From positions 321,002 through 385,001 of the forward strand of contig JACKKN010000004.1 of NCBI GenBank assembly GCA_024236415.1: a stretch of 64,000 bases of DNA, given 5' to 3'. Within the stretch, counting starts at the first letter, position 1; the number at the start of each line of letters is the position of its first letter. This DNA comes from Hyphomicrobiales bacterium. Lineage in GTDB: Bacteria > Pseudomonadota > Alphaproteobacteria > Rhodospirillales > JACKKN01. The notes below the pieces were generated by a model, which did not search any database, was not told the DNA's origin, and saw only the letters and a program-made list of their open reading frames with translations. Below are positions 7,630 through 16,367 of the stretch, piece after piece. The position numbers and the translations under genes were made by a program.

Positions 7630-8769
7630 CTACAGCAGGCCGCGCGCGGACAGCCAGTACAGGCGGTTGTACGCGAGCTTGAACCAGTGGATCATCTGCG
7701 ACGGCGGGCCCGGGTTGGGCGGCGTGGTGTAGTTGAACCAGACGTAGGTGCCGCTGTCCATGCCGGTCTCGACGAAGCAGAACACCTTGCCGTCGTAGTC
7801 CCGCGCCATGCGCCCTTCCATCAGCAGGCTGGCCAGGTTGTCGACGATGGTGTCGGCCTCGAAGTGGGCGGTGGAGCCGGCCTTGGAGATCGGGATGTTG
7901 GTGGTGTCGCCGACCACGAACACGTCGGTCGATCCCTCGCGGTGCAGGGTCTTGGTGTTGGTCGGCACCCAGCCGCCGGCGCCCAGGTCGCTGTCGGTGA
8001 TGACCTTCTGGCCGTTGTGCGGCGGGATGGTGACCAGCAGGTCGTAGGGCAGGGTCGAGCCCTCCTCGGAGGTGATGGTCTTGGCCTCGGGGTCCACCTC
8101 CTTGGTGTTGAAGAAGGTCTCGTACTTGATGTTGTACTTGTCCATCTCCGGCCCGGCCCACATGGCCACCGGCTCCAGCGCGTGCAGGCGGCCGATGGGG
8201 TAGGTGTACATGATCTCGGTCTTGTCCAAGACCCCCTTGCGCTTGAAGAAGTCGTACAGCATGAAGGTCACTTCCAGCGGCGCCACCGGGCACTTGTGCG
8301 GGGCGTTGACGTTGACCACCACCTTGCCGCCCTCGAACTTCTCCAGCGCGTCGCGCATCTTGCGCGCGCCTTCGAGGTCGTAGAACCAGTGCGCGCCCTC
8401 GGCCATGCCGGGGATCGACTCGGGCACGATGCGCGAGCCGGTGGCGATGACCAGGTAGTCGTACTTCCACGCCTTGCCGGATTCGGTGATCACCTGCTTG
8501 TTCTCGACGTCGATCTTGGTCGCCGGGTCGATGAAGTAGGGGACGCGCCGGTCCAGCACCTTGCGCTGCTCGCGGAACAGCTCGGCCTCGCGGATCTTGC
8601 CGAACGGCACGTACAGCAGGCCGGGCTGGTACATGTGGGTGTCGGTGTTGCCGATCATGGTGATGTTGACGGCGCCCGAGCGCAGCATCGGGCCGATCTG
8701 GCGGCACAGGCCGTTGGCGACGATGGTGCCGGCGAGGCCGCCGCCGACAATCAGGATTCTCTTGGCCAT
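7630..8769 (-). CDS. sqr: sulfide:quinone oxidoreductase-like flavoprotein
   Basis: This 379-residue FAD-dependent disulfide oxidoreductase starts with the Rossmann motif GGGLAGTIVANG. It has the FAD-contacting IATGSRIVPE and the C-terminal DVFVVGDTTNIP. Cys160 (in KCPVAPLE) and Cys331 (in KVFCFVE) match the two redox cysteines conserved in SQR proteins; the third cysteine of type I enzymes is absent. SQR oxidises sulfide to sulfane sulfur and passes electrons to quinone at the inner membrane. Neighbouring TusA- and DsrE-like genes could take up the sulfane sulfur. The family also contains flavocytochrome c relatives, so sulfide as substrate is an inference. Confidence 0.85.
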   Translation of the reverse strand: MAKRILIVGGGLAGTIVANGLCRQIGPMLRSGAVNITMIGNTDTHMYQPGLLYVPFGKIREAELFREQRKVLDRRVPYFIDPATKIDVENKQVITESGKAWKYDYLVIATGSRIVPESIPGMAEGAHWFYDLEGARKMRDALEKFEGGKVVVNVNAPHKCPVAPLEVTFMLYDFFKRKGVLDKTEIMYTYPIGRLHALEPVAMWAGPEMDKYNIKYETFFNTKEVDPEAKTITSEEGSTLPYDLLVTIPPHNGQKVITDSDLGAGGWVPTNTKTLHREGSTDVFVVGDTTNIPISKAGSTAHFEADTIVDNLASLLMEGRMARDYDGKVFCFVETGMDSGTYVWFNYTTPPNPGPPSQMIHWFKLAYNRLYWLSARGLL

Positions 8770-8858
8770 GGATGGTTTCCTCCCGAATTGTTGATTTCAT
8801 GCCAGGCGGCTTGTGGCGCCGCTCTTGGTGTTGGCCTTGGCCGCGTGGCGGCGCGGGC

Positions 8859-9089
8859 CTATTTGGCCTTGCGCACGACCACGCTCCAATAGCCGTCGTG
8901 CTCGACGGTCTCGACCATCTCGTGGCCGACCTTGTTGACCCATTCGGGCGTGTCGGTGACGGTGCCCTTGTCGGTGGACAGGACCTCGATCTCGTCGCCG
9001 ACCTCGACCAGTTTCAGGGCCGCGATCAGTTCCATCAGCGGGCCCGGGCAGAAGGCGCCCTTGGCGTCGATGGTGGTGCGTTTGCTCAT
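8859..9089 (-). CDS. tusA: TusA-like sulfur carrier
   Basis: This small 76-residue protein has the family signature AFCPGPLMEL, including the Cys-Pro-x-Pro active site at Cys14. TusA-type proteins carry sulfane sulfur as a cysteine persulfide. It lies between the DsrE-like and SQR-like genes on the same strand, which points to sulfur trafficking during sulfide or thiosulfate oxidation rather than tRNA thiolation. A GGAGGAGAT-type ribosome site precedes the start. The length is normal for the family. Confidence 0.9.
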   Translation of the reverse strand: MSKRTTIDAKGAFCPGPLMELIAALKLVEVGDEIEVLSTDKGTVTDTPEWVNKVGHEMVETVEHDGYWSVVVRKAK

Positions 9090-9129
9090 GGCTGGGATCT
9101 CCTCCGGTTTGGCGCCGCGCCGGCGCGGC

Positions 9130-9528
9130 CTACAGCGTCACCAGTTGGCCGTCTTCGGCGTCGTTCAGGAACTTGGTCAACCCGCCGGGCTCGTCGAACA
9201 GGTCCTCGGTCAGGTCCTCCAGCTCCCAGCCTAGCACGTCGAGGGCCATGGAGCAGGCCAGCACCGTCATCTCGCCCAGCATCTTGCCCTGGCCGAACAG
9301 CGTGATGGCGTCGGGCGCGCCCTTGTCGCGCAGGATCTTGGAAAAGCTGCCGCCCTTGTACGCCTCGTCCGGCGACAGCCCCTTCTGGAACACGGGCAGG
9401 GCGCCCATGCTGACGAACAGGGTCACCGGCCGGTCCGACACGGCGGCGACGGACGCCAGCATGGCGGCCATCTGGATCTTTTCGTGCTCGGCCGAGCACA
9501 GCAAAATGAACAGGGGCTGACCAGCCAT
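9130..9528 (-). CDS. DsrE/DsrF-like (DsrE2-type) sulfurtransferase protein
   Basis: This 132-residue protein of the DsrE/F/H-like fold has a conserved-looking cysteine in VLACSMALDVLG and another near the N-terminus (ILLCSAEHEK). These proteins shuttle sulfane sulfur with TusA, and some are membrane-associated. It is the first gene of the leftward sulfur module, 40 bases before tusA, with CGGGAGGAGTCG upstream of the ATG. It has no obvious transmembrane helix, unlike some DsrE2 proteins. The assignment to DsrE2 rather than DsrE is by general likeness. Confidence 0.8.
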   Translation of the reverse strand: MAGQPLFILLCSAEHEKIQMAAMLASVAAVSDRPVTLFVSMGALPVFQKGLSPDEAYKGGSFSKILRDKGAPDAITLFGQGKMLGEMTVLACSMALDVLGWELEDLTEDLFDEPGGLTKFLNDAEDGQLVTL

Positions 9529-9734
9529 GGATCGACTCCTCCCGATGTCGAATGTGGACGTATTTTTTGCTTTGCTTTCCCCGTTTTTACGGGAAGTCCT
9601 TGAGAATTAAAACAAGTTTTTTACACGATAATTGTGTATTAATTTCGCTAATCGAACAGTACTTCGCGGGAATTCACATGAATGGGCCGGAAAATGACCG
9701 CGGCGCGGCCGGGCCGGAAACCGGCCGCGTACGG
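9529..9734. promoter_or_regulatory. AT-rich control region of the sulfur module
   Basis: The 206 bases between the DsrE-like start and the MFS stop are far more AT-rich than their surroundings and hold the likely promoter for the dsrE-tusA-sqr-DUF1641 operon. TACACGATAATTGTGTA at 9622-9638 is an imperfect palindrome (14 of 16 non-central positions symmetrical), a plausible operator. TTCCCCGTTTTTACGGGAA near 9577-9596 could fold as a small hairpin in the leader. I cannot name the regulator; the palindrome is neither a clear FNR box nor the BigR/SqrR-type motif. Confidence 0.55.
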
Positions 9735-10925
9735 TCAGCCGTGGCGCTTGGCCCCGGCGCCCCGGGCGGCGCGGGCGCGCAGGCCCAGGGCCACCACCAC
9801 CGCCATCACCAGGGCGCCGCCGAAGTAGGGCCAGTCGCGACCCAGCGCGGCGAACAGCATGCCGGCCCAGGCCGGGCCCAGGACCCGGGCCAGGGTGGTG
9901 GCCGAGCGGGTCACCCCCATGACCCCGCCCTGGCTCTCCTCGCCCACCTGCAGGCTGATCAGGCTGTTCAGGCTGGGCGACATGATGGAGAAGCCGAAGG
10001 CGACCACGGCCATGGCCGGCACCAGCAGGCCGAGGCCGGTCGACAGCGGGATCAGCACCATGCCCAGGGCCAGGGCCACGGCGCCGCCGACGATCAGCCA
10101 GGCCTCGCCCACCTGGCGCGCCAGGCGCCCCACCAGGCCGCCCTGGATCAGGGCGCTGATGACGCCGACGAAGGCGAACAGGTAGCCGTTCTGCGCGGGG
10201 CCCCAGCCGAACTGGCGCCGCGACCACATGGCGAAGGTGGTCTCCATGCCGGCGAACACGAAGGTGGCCAGGAACGACAGCGCGATCAGCAGGCCCACGT
10301 GGGGCAGGGCCAGGGCGTCGGCGAACTGGCGCAGGCGGTTCCGCCGCGGCCGCCCGGCGATGCGGGCGCGGACCTCGGCCGACAGGGACTCCTTCAACAG
10401 CACCAGGGCCATGACCAGGGCCGTGCCCGACAGGCCGGCGGCGGCGAAGGCGGGGGTACGGAAGTCGGCGGTGGCCGGGTCGGCGCCGGCCAGCATGCCG
10501 CCGATGGCCGGGCCGAAGATGAAGCCGAGGCCGAAGGCGGCGCCCACGGCGCCCATGCCGCGGGCCCGGTTCTCGGGGGTCGTCACGTCGGCCACGTAGG
10601 CGAAGGCGGTGGCGATGTTGCCGGCCATCAGCCCGCCCAGGGCGCGGGCCGCGAACAGCTCGGCCAGGCTGCCGGCCAGGCCCAGCCAGACATAGGACGC
10701 GGCCAGGCCGGCCAGGCTGACCAGCAGCACCGGGCGCCGGCCGACCCGGTCGCTGAGCCGGCCCCAGAACGGCGCCGCCACGAACTGGGTCAGGGAATAG
10801 ACCGCCATCAGCAGGCCCACCTGGTCGGGCGTGGCGTGGTAGTGCTCGCCGTAGAAGGGCAGCAGGGGGATGACGATGCCGAAGCCGACCAGATCGACGA
10901 AGACGATGAGGAACAGGACCAGCAT
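9735..10925 (-). CDS. MFS transporter (TetA/DHA1-like)
   Basis: This 396-residue, twelve-helix-type major facilitator opens directly with a hydrophobic segment. It carries loop 2-3 motif A as GRLSDRVGRRPVLL and the DHA1-like GFIFGPAIGG motif in helix 5. It resembles TetA-type drug:proton antiporters and Bmr-like exporters; the substrate is unknown. It lies 11 bases after the MotB-like gene and is probably the last gene of the suhB-to-MFS run. The ATG was taken as start since the first helix begins at residue 2. Confidence 0.85.
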   Translation of the reverse strand: MLVLFLIVFVDLVGFGIVIPLLPFYGEHYHATPDQVGLLMAVYSLTQFVAAPFWGRLSDRVGRRPVLLVSLAGLAASYVWLGLAGSLAELFAARALGGLMAGNIATAFAYVADVTTPENRARGMGAVGAAFGLGFIFGPAIGGMLAGADPATADFRTPAFAAAGLSGTALVMALVLLKESLSAEVRARIAGRPRRNRLRQFADALALPHVGLLIALSFLATFVFAGMETTFAMWSRRQFGWGPAQNGYLFAFVGVISALIQGGLVGRLARQVGEAWLIVGGAVALALGMVLIPLSTGLGLLVPAMAVVAFGFSIMSPSLNSLISLQVGEESQGGVMGVTRSATTLARVLGPAWAGMLFAALGRDWPYFGGALVMAVVVALGLRARAARGAGAKRHG

Positions 10926-10936
10926 GGACGGGCCGG

Positions 10937-12361
10937 TCAGCGCTGGGTCAGCTTGAACTCGATGCGGCGGTTGCGCCGCCGCCCGATCTCGTCGCTCCGC
11001 TCGTCCAGGGGCTGGTACTCGCCGAACCCGGCGGCGACCAGGCGGTGCGCCGGGATGCCCTGGTCGATCAGGAACTTGACCACCGAGATGGCGCGCGCCG
11101 ACGACAGCTCCCAGTTGGACGGGAACTGCTGGTTGCTGATGGGCACGTTGTCGGTGTGGCCGTCCACCCGCAGCACCCAGTCGATGTCCTTGGGCATGCG
11201 CGTGATCAGGTCCTTGAGCGAGGCCGCCAACTGGCGCATCTGCGCCTGGCCCGATTCCTCGATGTCGGCCGAGCCGCTGGCGAACAGCACCTCGGACTGG
11301 AACACGAACCGGTCGCCGACGATGCGCACGCCCTGCTGCCCGCCCAGCACCTCGCGCAGGCGGCCGAAGAATTCCGAGCGGTAGCGCGACAGCTCCTGCA
11401 CCTTGGTCGCCAGGGCCGCGTTCAGGCGGCTGGTCAGGGTGGCGATCTGCACGCCCTGGTCCTCGGCCTTGGCCTCGGCCACGTCCAGGGCCTTGGAAAG
11501 CTGCGCCAGTTGTTCGCGCAGGGCGGCGAGCTGCTTGTTCAGCAGCGCCACCTGGGCCTGGGCCGAGTCCGACAGCTTGCGCTGGCTCAACAGCTCGGCC
11601 AGGGCCTTCTCGTGCTCGGACTTGTTCTTGTCGGCCTCGCCCTGGGCCTGGCGCAGGGCCGCCTGGGTGTCCTCCTTCTCGCGCTCGGCGCGGGTCAGGG
11701 CCTCCAGCAGCTCCTTCTTCTCCTTCTCCGACAGGGCCAGGGCGTCGGCGGACTTGGTCTTCTCCTTCTCGGCCTCGGTCAGGGCGTCCCAGGCCTCGCG
11801 GTTCTGGGTCGCCAGCTCGACGATCTTCTTCTCCAGTTCCTCGCGCAGGGCCTTCAGCGAGGCGATGTCGTTGGCCAGGGTGGCCAGCTCCTTGACCTTC
11901 AGCTCGATGGTCTCCTTGTCGGCGGCCACCGTCTTCTGCAGGTCCTGGATCGTCTCCTTGTCGGCGGTCATGGTCTCGAAGGCGTCGGCCAGCGAGCCCT
12001 CCAGGTCCTTGGACTTGGCCTCGGCCCGCTCGGCGCGGGCGCTCAGGGCCTGCATGGCCGCCGCCAGGTCGTCGCGCTTGGCCACCGAGGCCTGCAATTC
12101 CTCGGAAAGCTGGGCCACGTTCAGGCGCAGGTCGGAATTGGCGCGCCGCTCCAGGGCCAGCAGCTCGGCCAGTTCGCCGACCTGGTCCTGCAGGCGCTGC
12201 AACGCCTGGTCGCGGCCGGTCAGGGCCTCGCCCAGGAAGAACTGCGCCAGCACGAAGATCATCAGCACGAAGATGATGACCATCAGCATGGTGGCCAGGG
12301 CGTCGACGAACCCGGGCCAGGTGTTGGCGCTGTACTGGGACCGGCGGGAGAGCGAGGGCAT
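10937..12361 (-). CDS. MotB/OmpA-like protein with long coiled coil
   Basis: The product is 474 residues long. It has one transmembrane helix at about 18-43, then a very long coiled coil at about 50-330 rich in Glu, Lys, Ala and Leu. A C-terminal OmpA/MotB peptidoglycan-binding domain follows at about 345-470 (RVDGHTDNVP, SSARAISVVKFL, RRRNRRIEFKL). It pairs with the MotA-like protein immediately upstream. Such pairs form ion-driven 5:2 type motors related to MotAB, ExbBD and TolQR. The periplasmic coiled coil is much longer than in flagellar MotB, so this is probably a non-flagellar motor or anchor of unknown output. No flagellar genes are near. Confidence 0.8.
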   Translation of the reverse strand: MPSLSRRSQYSANTWPGFVDALATMLMVIIFVLMIFVLAQFFLGEALTGRDQALQRLQDQVGELAELLALERRANSDLRLNVAQLSEELQASVAKRDDLAAAMQALSARAERAEAKSKDLEGSLADAFETMTADKETIQDLQKTVAADKETIELKVKELATLANDIASLKALREELEKKIVELATQNREAWDALTEAEKEKTKSADALALSEKEKKELLEALTRAEREKEDTQAALRQAQGEADKNKSEHEKALAELLSQRKLSDSAQAQVALLNKQLAALREQLAQLSKALDVAEAKAEDQGVQIATLTSRLNAALATKVQELSRYRSEFFGRLREVLGGQQGVRIVGDRFVFQSEVLFASGSADIEESGQAQMRQLAASLKDLITRMPKDIDWVLRVDGHTDNVPISNQQFPSNWELSSARAISVVKFLIDQGIPAHRLVAAGFGEYQPLDERSDEIGRRRNRRIEFKLTQR

Positions 12362-12374
12362 GGACCGGATTGAC

Positions 12375-13511
12375 CTAGCGGTCGTCTTCGGCGATGGCGG
12401 CGATGGTGCGGGCCAGCAGTTTGATCTCGCTGCGCATCTGGTGGATGATCTCGTCGCGGCCGGCGCTCATCTCTTCCAGCATGCGGGCGGCGTAGACGTC
12501 CAGGTTGCGGATGTGGCCGCGGGTGGACTCGTCCATGCCGCCGTTGCCGCTGCCCCGCGCCGCCATCTTCTCCAACAGCGGCTTCAGCTCGATCTGGTTC
12601 TCGGCCAGGCGCAGCATCAGGGTCTGCTCGGTCTGCATGTGGTCGGTCAGGGTTTCCACCTTCTCGCTCAGCGACACCAGGCTGGCGTTGGCCGACATGC
12701 GGTTCTCCTCGCCGCGCGCCATGGTGCGCTGCAGGTTCTCCAGGCTCTCGGCGGTCTGCTCCAGCAGGGCCTGGACGTAGGCCGGCACCGACTGGTCGCC
12801 GCCCTCGACCATGGCGCCGCTGCCCAGCCGCGTGATGCTCGACATCCAGTCCTCCAGCTCGGTGTAGAACCGGTTCTGGGCCTGGCCCGCCTGCAGGTCC
12901 AGGAAGCCCAGCACCAGCGAGCCCGACAGGCCGAACAGGGACGAGCTGAAGGCCGTGCCCATGCCCTCCAGGGGCGCCGCCAGGCCCGCCTTCAGGTCGC
13001 CGAACAACTGGGTCACGTCGCCGGTGGCCGTGGACAGGCCGCCGATCACGTCGCTGATCGAGGCGATGGTGCCCAGCAGCCCCCAGAAGGTGCCCAGCAG
13101 GCCCAGGAAGATCAGCAGGCCGATGGTGTAGCGCGACAGGTCGCGGGATTCATCCAGGCGCGACACGATGCCGTCCAGCAGCGAGCGCATGGCCAGGGCC
13201 GACAGGCTGAGCCGGTCCTTGCGCTCGCCCAGCATGCGCGCCATGGGCGCCAGCAGGCGCGGCGGGTGCGGCTGCGACAGGGTCGGCTCGCGGGTCTGGA
13301 AGGATTCCATCCAGTGCACCTCGGGGTAGAGGCGCACCACCTGGCGGAAGTTGTAGATGATGCCCAGCACCAGCACGCCGACGATCAGCCCGTTCAGGGC
13401 GGCGTTGGCCATGAACGCCTCGCGCAGGGGATTGAACAGGAACGCGCAGGCGACCAGAACCGCGATCACGAACGCGAGCATCCGGATCAGATACCGCTGG
13501 GGCCTCGTCAT
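12375..13511 (-). CDS. MotA/TolQ/ExbB-family proton-channel protein
   Basis: The product has 378 residues, with transmembrane helices near 9-27, 36-55, 148-170 and 188-210. The TGDVTQLFGDLKAGLAAPLE and GTAFSSSLFGLSGSL stretches are typical of the MotA/TolQ/ExbB channel domain. The C-terminal 130 residues are helical and cytoplasmic, perhaps coiled coil. It is followed 13 bases later by its MotB-like partner. The pair is likely to couple ion flow to torque or force on the cell wall through the partner's OmpA-like domain. TolQR occurs separately in this window, so this is a second motor system. Confidence 0.8.
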   Translation of the reverse strand: MTRPQRYLIRMLAFVIAVLVACAFLFNPLREAFMANAALNGLIVGVLVLGIIYNFRQVVRLYPEVHWMESFQTREPTLSQPHPPRLLAPMARMLGERKDRLSLSALAMRSLLDGIVSRLDESRDLSRYTIGLLIFLGLLGTFWGLLGTIASISDVIGGLSTATGDVTQLFGDLKAGLAAPLEGMGTAFSSSLFGLSGSLVLGFLDLQAGQAQNRFYTELEDWMSSITRLGSGAMVEGGDQSVPAYVQALLEQTAESLENLQRTMARGEENRMSANASLVSLSEKVETLTDHMQTEQTLMLRLAENQIELKPLLEKMAARGSGNGGMDESTRGHIRNLDVYAARMLEEMSAGRDEIIHQMRSEIKLLARTIAAIAEDDR

Positions 13512-13638
13512 GGGCGTGGCGACTCCTGGCTGTCGGTCCCGGTGCCGGCCCCCGGGTCGGTGCGCGGGTCGGTGCGCGGGCCGGTGCGCGGGTCGGTGCG
13601 CGGGGGGGCGGGCCGGCGGCGGTGCGCGGGGGTGCGGC

Positions 13639-14728
13639 TCACCGCTCCACCACCATCACGTCGACCCGGTTGGCGGGCTGTTCGGTGGTCTTGTTGCCCA
13701 GGGCGCGGACGTCGATGCGGGTGCTGCGCACCCCCTGGTCGATCAGGTAGGACCGGACCGACAGGGCGCGGCGCAGGGACATGCGGCGGGCGTTGTTGGG
13801 GGTCATCTCGGCGCCGCCGGCGTAGGCCATCAGTTGCAGGCGCAGGTTGTTGTTGCTCTTCAGCCCGTCGACCACGGCGCGCAGGTTGGGCGCCGCGTCG
13901 GCCGGCAGCTTGGTGGCCTCGTCGTCGAAGGTGACCTGGTACACCCGGCCGGGCCGCAGGGCGCCGGGTCGACCTGGGCCACGGCCGCGGCCGGGCGGCC
14001 TGCGCGGGCGCCGGCGCGGCGGCGGGCCTGGGCGCGGCCGGGGCCGGCGGCGGCACCTTCTTGTCGGCGGCCGCGGCGGTGTCGGCCATCTTCGCCATCG
14101 GCGCGGGCTTGGGCGCCGGCGCCGCCATGGGCTTGGGCGCGGGCTTGGGCTCGGGCTTGGGCGCGGCCTTGGGTTCCATCTTCGGTTCGGCCTTGGCCTC
14201 CATCTTCGGCGCCGGCGCCGGGGCCGGGGCCGGCAGGGCCGGCTTCTCCATGGCGGCCACGGGCTTGGGCGCCTCGGGCCGCTTGGTCATGGCCATGGGC
14301 GCGGTCGGCCTGGCCGCCGCCGGTGCGGCCTTGGGTGCCGCCTGGGGTGCCGCCTGGGGGGCCGCCATGGCGGTGGGCGCCGGTGCGGTGCGGCGGGCCA
14401 TGCGCGCCGGCGCTGCCGGCGCCTCGGTCGGCTGGCGCAGGTGGATGCGCGGTCGTGGCGCCGTCTCGTCCGCCTCCATGGACGGGGCGGCGGCGTAGCC
14501 GGGCGGGGCGTGGAACTGGGACGCCGGCGGCCGCGGGCCGGGAATGCGCAGGCCGCCGACCATGCCCGGCACCCCGGGGCCGGCGCCGTAGCCGCCGTCG
14601 TCCAGCACCGACATGTCGACGACGACGCTGTCCTCGGCCGATTGGGCCGCCGCCGGCTGGATCGCCGCCGTCAGGGTCGCAGGGGCCGTCAGGGCGATGG
14701 CGGCCAGAAGAATTCGAAGTGTCCGCAT
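13639..14728 (-). pseudogene. frameshifted secreted OmpA-domain protein
   Basis: The gene starts at MRTLRILL with a signal peptide ending near AAAQ. It continues through a long Pro/Ala/Lys-rich linker of repeated AAPKPEPKP-like units, then leaves frame. The last 101 codons (YQVTFDDEATKLP to VDVMVVER) are an intact OmpA C-terminal-like domain in another frame. Two steps seem needed, near 13990-14010 and near 13955-13975, with an intermediate piece reading AAAVAQVDPAP; each step equals one missing base. The region is almost pure G and C, so base-calling error is the likely cause. It lies between suhB and the MotA-like gene and may be a partner of that motor. Confidence 0.7.
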
Positions 14729-14862
14729 GTGCCTGGCACTTCCCCCAAGAAAAACGAATGCCCTCCGGCGGTTGCGCCGCCGAACCGCAGGCACAACAAT
14801 AGCCAAGCGTCCCGGCACAAACAACCGCAATCGCGTGGCGGAATCGCCGCCTTCCAGGCGCC

Positions 14863-15657
14863 TCAGGCGCCCGCCCGCAGGGTCTTGCCGAGGGTCCCGT
14901 GGAGCTGGTCGTTGGCCGCCAGGATGCTGCCCGTGGCCAGCATGTCCGGGCCGCCCTCCAGGGTCGTGACATAGCCGCCGGCCTCGCGCACCAGGACGAT
15001 GCCGGCCGCCGTGTCCCACGGCTGCAGTCCGGTCTCCCAATAGCCCTCGTAGCGCCCGGCCGCGACATAGGCCAGGTCCAGCGCCGCCGCGCCCAGGCGG
15101 CGCACCCCGGCCGACACGGCCATCACCGCGCCGAGCTGCTTGAGGAACGCCTCGTGGTCGCGCACGCCCTTGAACGGGATCCCGGTGGCGAACAGGGAAT
15201 CGTCCAGCTCGCGCCGGCCCGACACCCGCAGGCGGCGCCCGTTCAGGTACGCGCCCTGGCCCTTCTCGGCCCAGAACATCTCGTCCTTGACCGGGTCGTA
15301 GACCACGCCGGCCAGCAACTGGCGGTCCCGCTCCAGGGCCACCGAGACGGCGAAGTGGGGGATGCCGTGCAGGAAGTTGGTGGTGCCGTCCAGGGGGTCG
15401 ACGATCCAGCGGTTGGAAACGTCGGCCCCCGCCGTCTCGCCGGACTCCTCCATCAGCAGGGCGTAGTTGGGCCGCGCCTTGACCAGCTCGCGGCGCAGGG
15501 TGCGCTCGGCCTTGCGGTCGGCGGTGCTGACGAAGTCCGACGGCCCCTTGCGCGACACCTGCAACTGCTCGACCTCGCCGAAGTCGCGGATCAGCCCGCG
15601 CGCCGCCTTCTGGGCGGCGGCGATCATGACGTTGATCAGGGGGGATCGCGCGGCCAT
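14863..15657 (-). CDS. suhB: inositol monophosphatase family protein
   Basis: This 264-residue enzyme of the inositol monophosphatase fold has the metal-binding motifs EESGE, WIVDPLDGTTNFLHG and WDTAAG. It hydrolyses inositol-1-phosphate or related sugar phosphates with Mg2+. The bacterial SuhB also helps ribosomal RNA transcription antitermination. It starts 49 bases after efp with AAGGAA upstream. The sequence is full length; specificity among IMPase, FBPase and histidinol-phosphatase-like members cannot be decided from the motifs alone. Confidence 0.9.
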   Translation of the reverse strand: MAARSPLINVMIAAAQKAARGLIRDFGEVEQLQVSRKGPSDFVSTADRKAERTLRRELVKARPNYALLMEESGETAGADVSNRWIVDPLDGTTNFLHGIPHFAVSVALERDRQLLAGVVYDPVKDEMFWAEKGQGAYLNGRRLRVSGRRELDDSLFATGIPFKGVRDHEAFLKQLGAVMAVSAGVRRLGAAALDLAYVAAGRYEGYWETGLQPWDTAAGIVLVREAGGYVTTLEGGPDMLATGSILAANDQLHGTLGKTLRAGA

Positions 15658-15706
15658 GGCGGTTCCTTGTCGGTGGGGATCGGTTCGGTGGGGGAGGGGC
15701 CGCGGA

Positions 15707-16276
15707 TCAGTCCTTGGCGCGGCCCACGTAGGTGCCTTCCGAGGTGTTGACCTCGATCCGGGTGCCGGCCTCGATGTGCGGCGGCACCATGACGCGGACG
15801 CCGTTCTCCAGCACCGCCGGCTTGTAGGACGACGACGCCGTCTGGCCCTTGACCACGGCGTCGGCCTCGACCACCTCCAGCACCACCGAGTCCGGCAGCA
15901 GCACGGAAATGGGCGAGTCCTCGTAGCTCTCGATCTCCACCGTCATGCCTTCCTGCAGGAACGGCACCTGGTCCTCGCCGATCAGGTCGGCGTTCAGGGA
16001 CACCTGATCGAAGGTCTCGTTGTCCATGAAGGTGAACATGTCGCCGTCCGAGAACAGGTACTGGTACGGCTTCTGGTCCAGGCGCACGCGCTCGACCGTC
16101 TCGGCCGAGCGGAAGCGCTCGTTCAGCTTGGTGCCGTCGCGGATGTCCTTCAGCTCCACCTGCAAATAGGCGCCGCCCTTGCCGGGCTGGGTGTGCTGGA
16201 TGCGCACCGCCCGCCACAGGCGGCCCTGGTGCTCGATCACCATGCCGGGACGCACGGCGTTTCCGTTGATCTTCAT
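15707..16276 (-). CDS. efp: translation elongation factor P
   Basis: This 189-residue, three-domain beta-barrel protein rescues ribosomes stalled at proline runs. The loop bearing the modified residue is visible as TQPGKGGAYLQV with Lys33 at the tip, the type that receives beta-lysine from EpmA. The C-terminal signature is VNTSEGTYVGRAKD. Many proteins in this window have long Pro runs (TolA, CpoB, the OmpA-domain protein), so EF-P should matter in this organism. It lies between thiE and suhB on the minus strand. Confidence 0.97.
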   Translation of the reverse strand: MKINGNAVRPGMVIEHQGRLWRAVRIQHTQPGKGGAYLQVELKDIRDGTKLNERFRSAETVERVRLDQKPYQYLFSDGDMFTFMDNETFDQVSLNADLIGEDQVPFLQEGMTVEIESYEDSPISVLLPDSVVLEVVEADAVVKGQTASSSYKPAVLENGVRVMVPPHIEAGTRIEVNTSEGTYVGRAKD

Positions 16277-16367
16277 CGGTCCTTACCGCCTCTGGTTGGG
16301 ATCGCCGCCCCGGGGGCGGCGCGCCGGAGTACTAGCAGGTTGGCGGATGCCTGGCAACGGCGGAGCG

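Noticed and set aside
10937..13511. Zorya-type defence system (ZorA/ZorB)
   Set aside because: The pair is MotA/MotB-like, but the long coiled coil is on the MotB-like protein rather than ZorA, and no ZorC, ZorD or ZorE gene is near. The neighbours are housekeeping genes.
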